Source of the DNA: Ichthyophis bannanicus
Taxonomy: Eukaryota; Chordata; Amphibia; Gymnophiona; Ichthyophiidae
DNA: 64,000 bases
Assembly (NCBI GenBank): GCA_033557465.1
Contig: CM066043.1
Span: 83,606,662 to 83,670,661, forward strand
Direction: 5' to 3'
In this document: positions 21,743-32,345 of the stretch, piece by piece
How positions within the stretch are numbered: the stretch's first letter is position 1
Layout of the letters: every line of letters begins with the position of its first letter
Made by a program: the position numbers and the translations under genes
Notes under the pieces: generated by a model
The model's input: only the letters and a program-made list of their open reading frames with translations
Told to the model about the DNA's origin: nothing
Database searches by the model: none

Positions 21743-22290
21743 CTGTCCCCACAGTGGTGTTGACAACCGATGCCTCCTTGCAGGGCTGGGGTGCACACTG
21801 TCAAGAGAGCTGCACCCAAGGCCTCTGGTCCCCATGGGAAGCCCTGCAACAGATCAACCTACTGGAACTGCGGGCTATTCGCTTAGCCCTCAAGGCTTTT
21901 TCTCACTCCTTGGCCCACCAGTCTGTTCTAGTTCAGACAGACAACCAAGTAGCCATGTTCTATGTGAACAAACAGGGCGGCACTGGGTCCAGGCCTCTAT
22001 GCCTGGAAGCACAGGCCCTTTGCTCTTTTGCCCTCAGGCACCAGATGTTGCTGAGGGCTGTGTATCTTCCTGGCCAGGAGAATTTTCTGGCAGACCGCTT
22101 AAGCAGAATTCTGCAGCCCCACGAATGGCAGCTGCACCCTTTGGTGGTTCAACAGATTTTCCTGAAATGGGGACTTCCCTCCATGGATCTCTTTGCCAGT
22201 CCCCTGAATCACCAACTGCCCAGGTTTTGTTCCAGGCAACCGCATCCCCTAAGGGTGGCGGCGGATGCCTTCCTGATTTCTTGGTCCTAG
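21725..22290 (+). pseudogene. DIRS RNase H domain, out of frame with RT
   Basis: The frame contains TTDASLQGWGAH near 21763 (first acidic residue), LLELRAIRLAL near 21860 (Glu), VQTDNQVAMFYVNKQGG near 21931 (Asp) and a C-terminal ADRLSR near 22090. This order is the RNase H active site of DIRS and Ty3 types. A one-base frameshift near 21710-21725 separates it from the RT. Downstream, DLFASPLNHQLPRF is a conserved linker to the recombinase region. Confidence 0.88.
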
Positions 22291-22300
22291 GGCCTGCTCT

Positions 22301-23573
22301 ATGCGTTTCCTCCCATGCCTCTGGTGGCCCGAATTCAAGATTCTTAGGGACAAGGCCTCAGTACTTCTGGTTGCTCCCAGGTGGCCGAAGCAGCCCTGGT
22401 TCCCCCCTGCTACTTCAACTGGCAGTGGAGACACCCATGCCTCTGGGATTCCAACCCGACCTTCTATCTCAGGATCAGGGTTCCCTTCTGCATCCCAATC
22501 TCAAATCTCAACATCTGATGGCATGGAGGCTGCAAGGGTAGTCTTGGCTCCCTGGGGCCTACCTCAGGAAATGGAAGAGGTGGTCTTGGCTTCTAGAAAG
22601 CCATCCACCAGGAAAACCTATGCCCTAAAGTGGAGAAGGTTCTCCTTGTGGTGTCAGCAACGCAAGGAAGATCCTTTCACCTGCACTGTGCCAGTAGTGC
22701 TCCAGTACCTACTGCACTTGTACAATCAGGGCCTTAAGTCCAATTCTGTTCGGGTCCACCTCTCTGCTCTGGCAGCTCATCACTCTCTGGTGGAGGGACA
22801 CTGTCAGTTCACTCCTTGGTGTCCAGATTTCTCAGAGGCTTACTATTGCTCAAGCCTCCTCTCCGTCCACCGGCCCCTGAGTGGGAGTTGAATGTGGTCT
22901 TGCAGCAACTTACTCGCCCACCTTTTGAGCCCATGGCTACATGTCCTTTACGCTTCCTATCCTGGAAGACTATATTTCTAGTGGCCTTGACCTCGGCCAG
23001 GCGAGTGAGTGAACTTCAAGCCCTGGTCTGTGACAGGCCATACACTCGCTTCTATAGGAACAGGGTAGTCCTTAGGACTCATCCTAAGTTCCTCCCCAAG
23101 GTTGTCTCCTTTTCCATCTCAACCAAGAGGTGGTTCTTCCAACATTCTTCCCTAGGCCCCATGTAAGCCGGGCTGAGACAGTCCTGCATACCCTGGACTG
23201 TAGGAGGGCCTTGTCCTTCTACCTTGAGCATATGCAGGGGCATAGAAGGGCTACTCAGCTCTTCGTATCTTTTGACCCCAATAACTTGGGGGTACCTGTG
23301 TCCAAGTGTACCCTGTCCATCTGGGTGGCTGACTGTATCACCTGGGCTTACAGGGCAGCTGACCTTCCTTTGCAGGGTCGGGTCATGGCCCACCGTGTCA
23401 GGGCAATGGCTGCCTCAGTAGCTCATCTCCACTCTGTACCATTGGCAGACATCTGCAGGGCTGCAACTTGGTCCTCAAGCCAGACTTTTGTGGCCCATTA
23501 CTGTCTGGAGAGGGAGTCCCTCAGGGTCAGTGCTTTCGGTCAGGCAGTGCTCCGGAATCTCTTTGAGGTTTAG
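22301..23573 (+). pseudogene. DIRS tyrosine recombinase in three frames
   Basis: The N-terminal SAM-like part (LASRKPSTRKTYALKWRRF, 22580-22650) is in one frame to 22891. The catalytic start with ARRVSEL (first Arg, near 22995) is in the next frame to 23166. The last part to 23573 holds MAHRVRAMAA (His-x-x-Arg box, near 23385) and VAHYCLE (tyrosine nucleophile, near 23492). Frameshifts therefore lie near 22850 and 23140. DIRS recombinases join circular DNA to the chromosome without a target duplication. Confidence 0.88.
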
Positions 23574-23708
23574 GCAAATCCTAACCTCCAGCCCTCTGGT
23601 TGGGCTACTGGTGGAGGTATGTTTTCAGTGAAATCCTTTCTCTGATGCTGAGACTAGAGGGAGCTTATTTTTCAGCTCTGGGTTCCCGGTAGCCTGAAGC
23701 TGGGGAGT

Positions 23709-23807
23709 CCCATAAGTGAGGACTGACTTCCTGCTTGGTCCTGGAGAAAGAGTAGTTACTCACCTGTAACAGTTGTTCTCCAGGAGCAGCAGGAATCAGT
23801 CCTCACA
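23709..23807 (+). repeat. DIRS internal complementary region
   Basis: 23709-23750 is the exact complement of the left outer end (18287-18331), and 23751-23807 is the near-exact complement of the right outer end (24020-24075). The junction GGAGAAAG|AGTAGTTACTC shows how the ends abut in the circular intermediate, the role proposed for this region in DIRS1. Confidence 0.9.
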
Positions 23808-23902
23808 ACCCTCCCTCCTCCCCTGGGAGTTGCAGTTGTACATAGTTCATGTTTACATTTTTGTGTGCTGTTTTTTAGCTATGTCATTTGACTGAGCAAG
23901 AT

Positions 23903-24075
23903 GGCACCTTTAGGCGGGAAGGGGACCGCGCATGCATGTAGTATTCCCAAAGGCTTTCATAGAAAGCTGGGGAAATGCTCCGCACGGGGGCTCCATCGGC
24001 GCCGATGTCACACATAAGTGAAGACTGATTCCTGCTGCTCCTGGAGAACACCTGTTACAGGTGAGTAACTACTCT
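23903..24075 (-). repeat. DIRS right terminal repeat
   Basis: Inverted copy of the left terminal repeat, with an insertion of about 30 bp (GGCGGGAAGGGGACCGCGCATGCATGTAGT) between TGGCACCTTTA and ATTCCCAAAGGC. It ends GGTGAGTAACTACT. Confidence 0.88.
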
Positions 24076-24274
24076 GTACGTCCGGCATCTCTAAGATAGA
24101 TGTTGGTCTTATTCAACACCCCTGAGGTGGAATAAGTCAGACGATTGGTGGAGATTGGGCCAGGAACCACCCCTTACACAGCACAGAGGCAGGTAGGACC
24201 CCGCCGCCTGATTGCAGCCTTGCATTTCCCTCTGAGAATTGGGCATCGTGGAAAATATATGCTCACGTTGTCGG

Positions 24275-24588
24275 ACAGACAACAAAGAACGAGACTCGAA
24301 AAAACATTCATAATCTTTATTAAGGGGTACAGTAAAGCTGTTATGTTGTTGGAAGGTGATGCACACCATTGAGAGAGTGCATAGAAGGTCTTTAGTTCAT
24401 CTCAAGATATCAGAATGCTACAGTATTGGTGCCATTACACCCCTGAGGAAGACGAGTGCTGAAACACAGCCTTTGTTGGGTGTGGCTTTACTGTACCCCT
24501 TAATAAAGATTGTGAACATTTTTTTGTGAGTCTCTTGTTGTCTGCTGCTATTTTGCGAGTCTTCAGAGGGCGTCTGCATTGGACTGTC
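24275..24588 (+). mobile_element. Penelope-like remnant with inverted termini
   Basis: 24276-24330 and 24484-24540 are inverted copies of one segment (CTTTACTGTACCCCTTAATAAAG and complement). 24443-24465 carries the hammerhead-like CTGAGGA...GAAAC motif followed by TTGTTGGG. Flanks TGCTCACGTTGTCGG (24260-24274) and TGCTCACGCTGTCCGG (24589-24604) form an imperfect 15-16-bp target duplication. No coding sequence remains. Confidence 0.65.
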
Positions 24589-25138
24589 TGCTCACGCTGT
24601 CCGGCCATTCAGCGCTCCTGCATCCCAGTGCCATGGCGATGAGACGCCATGGCACCGAGGCTCCAGCAGGAGCATAGGGAGGGCTAGCCAGGGAACTCAT
24701 TATATATCCCGCAATGTGGAACTGGGACACGTCCAGCCTGTCTAAATGCTCGATTCCACACTTGCGGGGACATCTGGCCCCCATAGGTGCAGAATCGGGT
24801 ACACATTTGGGCAGTCCACTTTTTGGATGGCCTGGACATGCCCTGATCGGAATTGGCCTCCACTATGTATGTATGTTACTATGTTAGAAGCCAGGCCAAT
24901 GGACGTTCCCTGTCCAAATCTGAATGGGCATGGTGGCGGCTTGGCTGAGGCATTGACAGCAACCTGTAGGTTCCCATCTGATCTCAGAAACATCCCGGAC
25001 GTTTGGCATCACGTCTAAGTTTATACTTGCTCCAGGTATGAACAGGTATCTGAGAAGTGCTCGTTTTGTTTGAAAAACATCCAGAGGGTGTAGAAAAGAA
25101 AGCACTCCATCATCCCCAATACTCAGCACAATGTCAGT

Positions 25139-25195
25139 AATAGTAGTAATGGGATTTGAACCCTGGCTTCTCTATTCCTAGCTTACTACTCTAAC
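25139..25195 (-). repeat. SINE head fragment
   Basis: The minus strand reads CCGTTAGAGTAGTAAGC...GGGTTCAAATCCCATTACTAC, a tRNA-like head with an intact box B, directly after an L2 3' end. Confidence 0.55.
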
Positions 25196-25196
25196 G

Positions 25197-25825
25197 GTTA
25201 TTGTTTATTAAACACTTGATATACCACCCTTCATACATCAGAGCGGTTTACATTAAAATATGACAGAGGGTCATAAGATTGAAATGAACTCCAGTAGCCA
25301 TATAGGAAAGCAGCATTCATACTCGGGAGTAGGTCAGAAGTCTTAGCAGGGAGGAAGGAGGAGAAAGAGAAGGGATTACGGAGGAAATAGCGGACTGCGG
25401 GCTACAGAATGTATAAGTTAGCAGAAGATGGTCAAAACAAATTAACTGGTAAGATAATCAAAAGCATCAAGGAACAGATGAGTTTTTACTGCGGATCAGA
25501 ATTTCTTGACTGAAGATTCAAGACATAATTCAGAAAGTATACTATTCCATAACTGCGGGGGCCAAGACATAAAAGGCTGAATGCATTGTGGACTCGTACC
25601 TAGCCTGTGAGATAGAGTGAAGAAAAAGACAATTAGTATGTATAAAACACAGCACATGGGTGGGTGGGTGCATATGGAATGATCAAGGATAGAGATAGGC
25701 AGGGGTACTGATATAGAAGACTGTGGGTTAGAGTGAGAATCTTAAATTGAACATGGAACTAAATGGGAAGCCAATAAAGATAGTATGAACATGGGGTGAC
25801 ATAGTCAAACTTAGAGGCTATTCGT
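25197..25825 (-). pseudogene. L2-type LINE C-terminus and 3' end
   Basis: The minus strand in broken frames resembles the L2 RT C-terminus (FDYVTPC...YWLPIS; AFYVLAPAVMEY in place of the LGPSLWNSLP box). The 3' end GTAAACCGCTCTGATG...GTGGTATATCAAG with an AATAAACAATAA tail is at 25197-25260. Confidence 0.6.
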
Positions 25826-25990
25826 AGATATCCAGGTTCTGAGGATGTCTATGTAGATGCCCCCACAGATGTCCATATCAGACACGTCCATGTTTGTGAA
25901 ATCATGTCTTGCACCTGGACATGTCTGCTTTTTTTCCAGACAAAAATATCTCAAATTGCATTTGGGCATCCTTTCTAAAAACCCCCCTCC

Positions 25991-26985
25991 ATGTGTGTAC
26001 GTGAAAACCCTGCCATGCTCCCTCAAACTTTATTCCCAGCTATGCCTGCCGACAAAGTGTTCTTCTTCATGCCAAATCCTGTTCTTTATTTGCCCTGTTA
26101 TTTATATGTCCTGGTCGGTATTTTATAAGATGTCATTTACATACAAATGCGGCTACATAGCACTGGAACGACTTTATAAAATTACCTCCTTGTTGTCAAG
26201 AATACTTGGGTCATGAATTAGGTTTGAGCTTAGTCATGTAATGATGTTTGGTTCTTATACTGAGCTTTGGCTTGAGTTTTATAAGATGATGTACATATCT
26301 AGATTGGATTTTTTTCATGGCTAGATTTGGTACTCTTATTGCTAACTTTGTTTTCCATGTTATAGTTGAATAGATTTAGGTATCACCCTTAAAAAATGCT
26401 TAATTCTTTATTCCAAGGCTCAGCTTATTGACATTACAGTTCCTTTCCCTCAATGGTCAAATTTTAATCGCAGTGCATACTGCAATGGAAATAGGAGACT
26501 GCAGTGGCCACCTAAGCAATATTATAATGAAGGGAAACCACCAACAGCCTAAAAGGGGAGATTCTAAAAGCAACAATTATATGGATGAAATAGCAAAGGA
26601 AGTAAGAATCTAATGAGAAGTTTGTCTACTTTGTGAAATATTTGCATGCACGCATTCAAACATACATGTGGATCCTTTAAAAAAATATATCCCTGGCAGG
26701 ATCCTCCTGGCACCCCTGCATGTCCTAACATTTGGGGTGCATTAGCACACCAAACTCAAATGTTATTTGGAGAGAGAAAACCCTCACACACAGACATGGT
26801 TAATCTCATAAGAGCACTTTGCTTCCTTTGAAAAGTAGGTTAAAATTGAGGATGGGCACAGGCAAAAAAATTCCGTTAGTTTTCATAAATGTTTACCAAT
26901 TTTGGGGTATTTTTTTGTTAGTTTCACACATTTGTTTTAATAGGACATTTTTAGTATGCATACTAACTAACAAATTAAGGTGTGC
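25991..26985. other. No gene; possible MITE end at 26168-26187
   Basis: TTTATAAAATTACCTCC at about 26173-26189 looks like the reversed end of the TAATTTTATAA-type MITE. Otherwise nothing recognisable. Confidence 0.4.
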
Positions 26986-27340
26986 TAAGTCCAATCAATT
27001 CAGTGCACATTTAGGGACCCTTTCATTGTGTGTTATGCGGTTAATACATGTTTAAGCATGCATTATCTGCTTCCACAGGCACGGGGTGAGTGTTACCACA
27101 CAGGTGGGACAATTACCATTCACTGAAATATGCATTAACGGTGCATCACACAATGGGGCAGTGCCTGGGTCTGGGTGGGGTTGGCAGAGAGTGGTCGTGG
27201 ACTGCATATTGTGGTTAGCATAGGCACTAGTAATATGCACTAATTGCCAATGTGACACCTTGCACGGGTGTACTTACTGTTACTTCAATAGGTAGCAATA
27301 AGTGCACCCGCAGTAATTGCAAAAGGCCGGAATACATGTT
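26985..27340. repeat. MITE fragment related to 13364-14274
   Basis: ACTAGTAATATGCACTAATTGCC and GGGTGTACTTACTGTTACTTC...GCAATAAGTGCACCCGC (27227-27320) parallel 13531-13610. A CR1 fragment follows directly, as in the other copy. Confidence 0.4.
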
Positions 27341-27344
27341 AAGC

Positions 27345-28036
27345 AATGGCTTTCTCTGGTCTTCTTTAATAATGGCTTATGGGCTTTTCCTCCAGAAACC
27401 TGTCCAAACCTTTATTAAACGCAGCCACACAACAGCCCTTTACCATATCCTCCAGTAATGAATTCCAGAGTTTGATTACACATTGAATGAAAAAATATTT
27501 TTTTCCAATTAGTCTTAAATATACTACATTGTAGCTTCATTGTGTGTCTTCTAGTCTTTCTACTTTTGAAGGAGTACACAACCGATCTACATTTACTCTT
27601 TCCACTCCATTCATTATTTATAGACCTCTATCATATCTCCCCTCAGCCATCTATTTTTCAAGTTGAAGAGCACTAACCTTATAAGTCGTTCCTCATAGTG
27701 GTATGCTTCCACCAGTTTGGTGGCTCTTCTCTGTTCCATTTCTAATTCTGCTATATCCTTTTTTAAGATATGGCAACCAGATTTGCATACAATATTCTAG
27801 GTGCAGCCACACCATGGAATGATACAGAGACATTATAATATCCTTGGTTTATTTTCCATTCCTTTTCTTATGATTCCTAGCATTCTATTTGCTTTCTTGG
27901 CTATTGCTGCACACTGGGCGGAGGGTTTCAACATATTATCCATGATGACACCTGAATCTTTTTCCTGGGTGGAGGATCCTAATGTGGAACCTTGCATCGT
28001 GTAACCACAATTTGGGTTGTTCTTCTCTAAGAGCCT
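27345..28036 (-). pseudogene. CR1 LINE RT C-terminal fragment
   Basis: The same region as 55950-56620 of the long CR1 copy (TAATAATGGCTTATGGG...CCAGAAACCTGTCCAAACC through AACCACAATTTGGGTTGTTCTTC), more diverged and with frame breaks. It ends abruptly at 28036. Confidence 0.75.
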
Positions 28037-28617
28037 GATTTCATTACATGCATGTCTGGCCTATGGACACGTCGAAATTGAAAACAGGTCCCGTTTGAAT
28101 CGAATTCCACATCTGCAGATCTAGACATGCCTGCGGTTCTGCAATTGGGGAGATAATGTCCAGTACAGCATGGACAAAGTGCTTTGCAGCTGGCCTGTGC
28201 ACACATCTGGTGCACAGCCCGCACACTGGTGCAGGCACCGGCCATGCAATATAATGAAGAAATACGTCCCCATAATATTATGGGACACAGGCAAATATTT
28301 TGGATGTCCCTGCACATTTCAGATCCTGTCCGTCTCCAGATTGTACCCGCAGATGCCATGCCTCTCCTCCTTAGTAAAACATGCATCTCCTAAGCTGCTC
28401 TTCACACTGACAACAGTTTCCTGATGCAAACTAGACATAAATACCATTGAGAAATGACTGCTGCTAGAACCTAGAGTTTAAACCAGTCCTCAGGCGCTGA
28501 AAAGAACTAGGTAATACCAGTGCACCTAATATGGTATAAGAGAATGTGCATATGATAGCTATCGATAGCTTTACTCGAAACCCTCATCTGAGGTATAGAC
28601 AACCCAAAATGGGCATT
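28037..28617. other. No gene recognised
   Basis: Contains only short frames and a small palindromic run GATAGCTATCGATAGCT near 28554-28570. Confidence 0.4.
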
Positions 28618-28715
28618 CATTCTTTATTGATATTGCCTCAGCATTTGACAATATTAATCATGATACCCTCCTCTCAAGACTAGCACAAATTGGTCTAGGT
28701 GGAAAAATCCTCCAA
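28618..28715 (+). pseudogene. LINE RT fragment
   Basis: One frame reads FIDIASAFDNINHDTLLSRL followed by GGKILQWF, the RT block holding the first catalytic Asp in L2/Rex-like LINEs. It is cut at 28715 by an antisense CR1. Confidence 0.6.
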
Positions 28716-30000
28716 TGGTTTAGATACTGCCCTCGTTTCCACCTCCTCCACTGGCAGACTATTCCACAAAACTACCACGCTTTCCATAAAGAAATATTTC
28801 CACATATTACTCCTGAGTCTATCCCCTTTCACACTCATGCTATATCCCCTCATAGCAAAGCTTGCTTCAATTGAAAGAGACTCTCCTGTGCATTTATCCC
28901 ATGATGGTATTTAAATGTCTCTATCATATCTCCCCTATCCTGCCTTTCCTTTAAAGTATACATATTAAGATCTTTAAGTCTATCCTCGTGCTTCATAACG
29001 AAGACCACTAACCATTTTAGTAGCCACCCTCTGCACCGATTCCAACTTGCTTATATCCTTTTAAAGGTGTGGTCTCCAAAATTGCACACAGTACTCCAAA
29101 TGAGGTTGCACCAAAACTTATACAGAGGCACTATCACCTCCTTTTTTCTGCTAGCCATTCCTCTCCTTATACTCCCAAGCATCCTTCTGGCTTTCGCCGT
29201 CGCCTTTTCTACCTTTCTAAGATTGTCATACAATTATGCCAGTTGCTGCTCTTCTTTCATGAACTAAACTAAACAGTTTTTGTTGGAGCAGTCATGACAA
29301 AGGTAGATAGAGGGAACCATCTTCCCGCTGTGACTGCTCCTTTTTAATACTTTTTAGAGTGAACAAGGTTTTTACGCTTAGCTTTTTTTCAAACCGATGA
29401 AAGGAAATGAAAGGAAGTCGCGTGCAACTACGTGTCACCTTTCGGGTCCTCGCCTTAATGACCCTGCTTCAGGTTAAGCAACTCCCATTGTCATCCATCA
29501 GCCAAATTGGGTCATTAAGGCGAGGACCCGAAACGTGACATGTAGTTGCACATGACTTCCTTACATTTCCTTTCATCGATTTGAAAAAATGCTAAGTATA
29601 AAAATCTTGTTCACTCTAAAAAGTATTAAAAAGGAGCAGTTGCAGTGGGAAGATGGTTCCCTCTACCTTTGTCACGACTGCTCCGACAAAAAGAAACTGT
29701 TTTCTGTTTAGTTTGGGTTTTTATATATTGATTGGTTTGTGTATTCCTGACAAGGGCTGTATTTTTGCTCTTCTTTCTTGGACAGAAGTACCTCACCCCC
29801 TACACTGTACCGCTCCTTTGGATTTTTGCAGCCCAAATGCATGACCCTGCATTTTTTAGCATTAAATTTCAGCTGCCAAATTCTAGACCATTCTTCAAGC
29901 TTAGCTAGATTTCTCCTCATGTTATCTACTACATCTTGGGTGTCTACTCTATTTCAGATTTTGTTATCATCTGGAAACACCTGATTAGGTGTCAGTAGCT
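28716..30000 (-). pseudogene. CR1 LINE fragment carrying a foldback Penelope remnant
   Basis: 28716-29246 encodes the CR1 RT C-terminus on the minus strand (SIRRGMASRKKEVIVPLYK near 29180-29125). 29781-29990 continues upstream with LEEWSRIWQLKFNAKKCRVM. The two parts belong to one CR1 protein, and the intervening 29262-29765 is an inserted Penelope-like element bounded by a 15-bp duplication. Confidence 0.75.
29262..29765 (+). mobile_element. Foldback Penelope-like element
   Basis: Two arms of roughly 200 bp (about 29270-29472 and 29506-29720) are inverted copies around a roughly 35-bp spacer. Both contain GGGTCATTAAGGCGAGGACCCGAAA, a hammerhead-like stem II followed by GAAA; the left arm, read in reverse, also has the preceding CTGAAGC. 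The target duplication is TGCTCTTCTTTCATG (29247-29261) and TGCTCTTCTTTCTTG (29766-29780), 14 of 15 matching. An extra 3' segment (29721-29765) is unpaired, as in the copy at 48536-51911. Confidence 0.75.
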
Positions 30001-30162
30001 TCAAATAGCTGAGAAAGATACAAAAAGCAGAGTTTTAAACCTACACCACTAAACAAAATATCTCCCCTTTTGAACTAAAGCAACAAAAGAATGTAACTTT
30101 GTTTTAAAAATGTACAAAAACCCTTTTAAGAGCTCTCAGGCAAAGAGCTAGTAATTAAAAGC

Positions 30163-30925
30163 CACACACTCTTACCTTTGCTTGAAATGCAGAGCCCCTG
30201 TTAAGCAATCTAGAAACTTTATCTCCCTAGAATGTCCTGATGTGACATTGACCCAGTCATTGTAGGAGTCATTGAAATCACCCATTATTACTGCATTGTA
30301 ACGTTTGTTAGCTTCCCTGATTTCTTTTAGCATTTCATCATCCATCTGTTCAGTCTGGCCAGGCAGACAGTAGTACAGCCCCACTGCCAGTGCCGTCCCC
30401 TTTTTACATAGAATTTCTATCCATGGAGATTCTACAGTATATTTTGTGTTCTGCAAAACTTTTATCCTGTTTGACTTAATGCCATTTCTAACAGAGTGCA
30501 ACTCCTCCACCAATTTGATCTACCCTATCATCACAATATAATTTGTACCCAGGTATCATGATGTCCTATTCATTGCTCTCCTTCCACCAGGTCTCTGAGA
30601 TGCCAATTATATCTAACTTTTCATTTAGTGTTATATATTCTAACTCTCCCATCTTATTATTTTTAGACTTCTACCATTTGCATACAGGAATTTCAGAGGT
30701 TGTATTTTGTTCATATTAACAATCAATTGACAGGGGTAATTTGGAATCTTTTGACTTTCTGTTCTTTACTTAAAGGCATCTGGGTTACTTTTACCTTTAT
30801 TGGAACCTCTCTATCGGGATGCCCTAACTTCCCCTTTTTGCTAGTATTCTTCAAGGATACATCATTCCAAACCATGCCTCCAACACCACAGCGGCTTTCC
30901 ATAAGCTGCACATTCGTTTTAGCAC
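30163..30925 (-). pseudogene. CR1 LINE endonuclease fragment
   Basis: The minus strand encodes a CR1 AP-like endonuclease region parallel to 58252-58908 (KSNRIKVLQNTKYTVESPWI, DDEMLKEIREANKRYN, AVIMGDFND at about 30300-30260). It has stops and small indels and may belong with the CR1 fragment to its left. Confidence 0.75.
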
Positions 30926-30937
30926 TAAATGCACCAT

Positions 30938-31060
30938 AGGAGTGGAGGAGTACCCTAATAGAGCACTACTTTGGTAACCAAGAAACCAGGGTTTGATTCC
31001 CACTAGCACTCTTTGTGGCCTTGGGCAAGTCACTTAACTCTCCATTGCCTCAGAAGAAAG
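30938..31060 (+). repeat. SINE 5' part
   Basis: AGGAGTGGAGGAGTACCCTAATAG with box B GGTTTGATTCC (30990-31000), then CTTTGTGGCCTTGGGCAAGTCAC, a typical SINE body. The 3' part is missing. Confidence 0.65.
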
Positions 31061-31283
31061 GCTTGACACACCATGAAACTGCTGGGTTGTCAGTCTCAAA
31101 GGCATGCATTGCATTGCGCCATAGGGGTAAAATCTTACTGCACTTTTGAGGCCCTAACTTTGTCAAGGCACCTTAAAGAACCAAATTTGCAAGAAGAATG
31201 CACACTCCTACAAATATATAAGCATGAGAACACAAAAAGCAGGGCTTCAAATTTCAGAAATGAAGTGGCACTGAAAATCTAAA

Positions 31284-31388
31284 CTTATCCAGAGAGCATG
31301 ATTTTCAGCTAACACTTCTCTGCATGAAAAGTAGGTCTAAGTTTCTATCCAGATACGTGTTGGCTGAAAATTGTGTTCTCTGGATAAG
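31284..31388. repeat. Inverted repeat, probable MITE core
   Basis: 31284-31315 (CTTATCCAGAGAGCATGATTTTCAGCTAACAC) and 31357-31388 are reverse complements with about four mismatches over 32 bp. GCCCTTT-type sequence near 31490-31510 may be an outer end. Confidence 0.5.
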
Positions 31389-31654
31389 TGTCGGCGCTTA
31401 TCTGGTAACTCTGCCTAACCTAGATAGTCAGCAGCTGAATATCCTGTCAATATTTAAGTGTTGCAACTGATGTTTAAATATTGAGCCCTTTGAAAATTGG
31501 GCCCTTTCTTTTGGAAAATCAAGTTGCCTGGAAGCTGCCTAGTGTTTTCCAGACAATTAACCACCCTTCACTTACATTAAATACCCAAAGACCCACCTAA
31601 AAGTGATTCTATAGTGGCTGGTATACAATTTTCTAAACTAATTTTTATATAATG

Positions 31655-32225
31655 CTTAGTGTTTTCCAGAAGCTTTGGATGGTGAGAAGGCTGCGGCCAT
31701 TCTTGAACCAGAGTGTCCTGAGGGTGGAAGTTCAAATAGTTGTTATTTCACTGCTGGAATACTACAACAGTCTGTGTGTCAGGCTGTTGAAATGGTTTAT
31801 GCAGCTACTGAAGGTAACTTTAAGTTCAGCATCTAGGATAATATTTAAATGCCCAAGATTTTGTTTGATGAATTTGGTGTTGTGCTTTCTGCATTGATTA
31901 CCTATTTATCAGTGAGTGCAGTTTCAAATTTTAACTTGGGCTTTTACGGTGATGGAGGAAGGGGAGGAGCAGACTCATACTGAAGATAGTAGTGACTTCT
32001 CTTTGGATAAGAAATCAGCAAACCACTATTTGACTTTCAGGGGAAAATGTAAAAACCTGGCTATTCCCACAGGGCCTGAGTTGGTGAGGCTGAGGATTGT
32101 AAGTACTATAGGTGTCCTTTCTGTTGGTTTGGCATGGATGATTTTGTACCCTGTCACTTGCTGGGGATTTTTAGGGATTCGGTATTTCGAGGGAGATGTT
32201 TGGGATTGAAAGCCTTGTTTTTGGG
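31655..32225 (+). pseudogene. L2-like LINE RT C-terminal fragment
   Basis: VISLLEYYNSLCVRLLKWFM at 31741-31800 matches the RT C-terminal block (SRLDYCNSL..GLP), followed by LSSASRIIF and, after a stop, LPIYQ-VQFQILTWAFTVM, the LHWLPI...FKILTL box. Several stops. Confidence 0.6.
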
Positions 32226-32261
32226 ACTGGGAGGTGGTTGATAAGATGTTTTAATAAATGA

Positions 32262-32345
32262 ATTTATTTATTTATAAAATTTTTATATCATCTTAGTGAC
32301 AAATGTCATTCAGAATGATTTACAGCCTGAATAAAGTTGTCCGTA
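32262..32345 (-). repeat. L2-type 3' tail fragment
   Basis: TTATTTATTTATAAAATTTTTATATCATCTTAGTG...TGATTTACAGCC, a decayed version of the reversed tail seen at 5046, 37610 and 51404. Confidence 0.4.

Larger units (their letters stand above)
18287..24075 (+). mobile_element. DIRS-type tyrosine-recombinase retrotransposon, full structure
   Basis: Inverted terminal repeats lie at 18287-18440 and 23903-24075, sharing GACATCGGCGCCGATGGAGC and long flanks. The right one carries an extra roughly 30 bp. Between them are gag, RT, RNase H and a tyrosine recombinase, then an internal complementary region (23709-23807) matching both outer ends. No target duplication is evident at the junctions, as expected for recombinase-mediated integration of a circle. 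Stops and frameshifts make the copy non-autonomous, but its structure is complete. Confidence 0.93.
24893..25990. mobile_element. MITE copy B, interrupted by a SINE/L2 block
   Basis: 24893-25132 and 25826-25990 match the left and right parts of the uninterrupted copy at 44950-45527 (shared AAAACATCCAGAGGGTGTAGA, and GACATCCA-type blocks with GTTTGTGAAATCAT). The right end reads CTTTCTAAAAACCCCCCTCC. The insert at 25133-25825 is L2 plus part of a SINE. Confidence 0.55.

Noticed and set aside
28554..28570. Short palindrome GATAGCTATCGATAGCT
   Set aside because: Too short and isolated to distinguish from chance.
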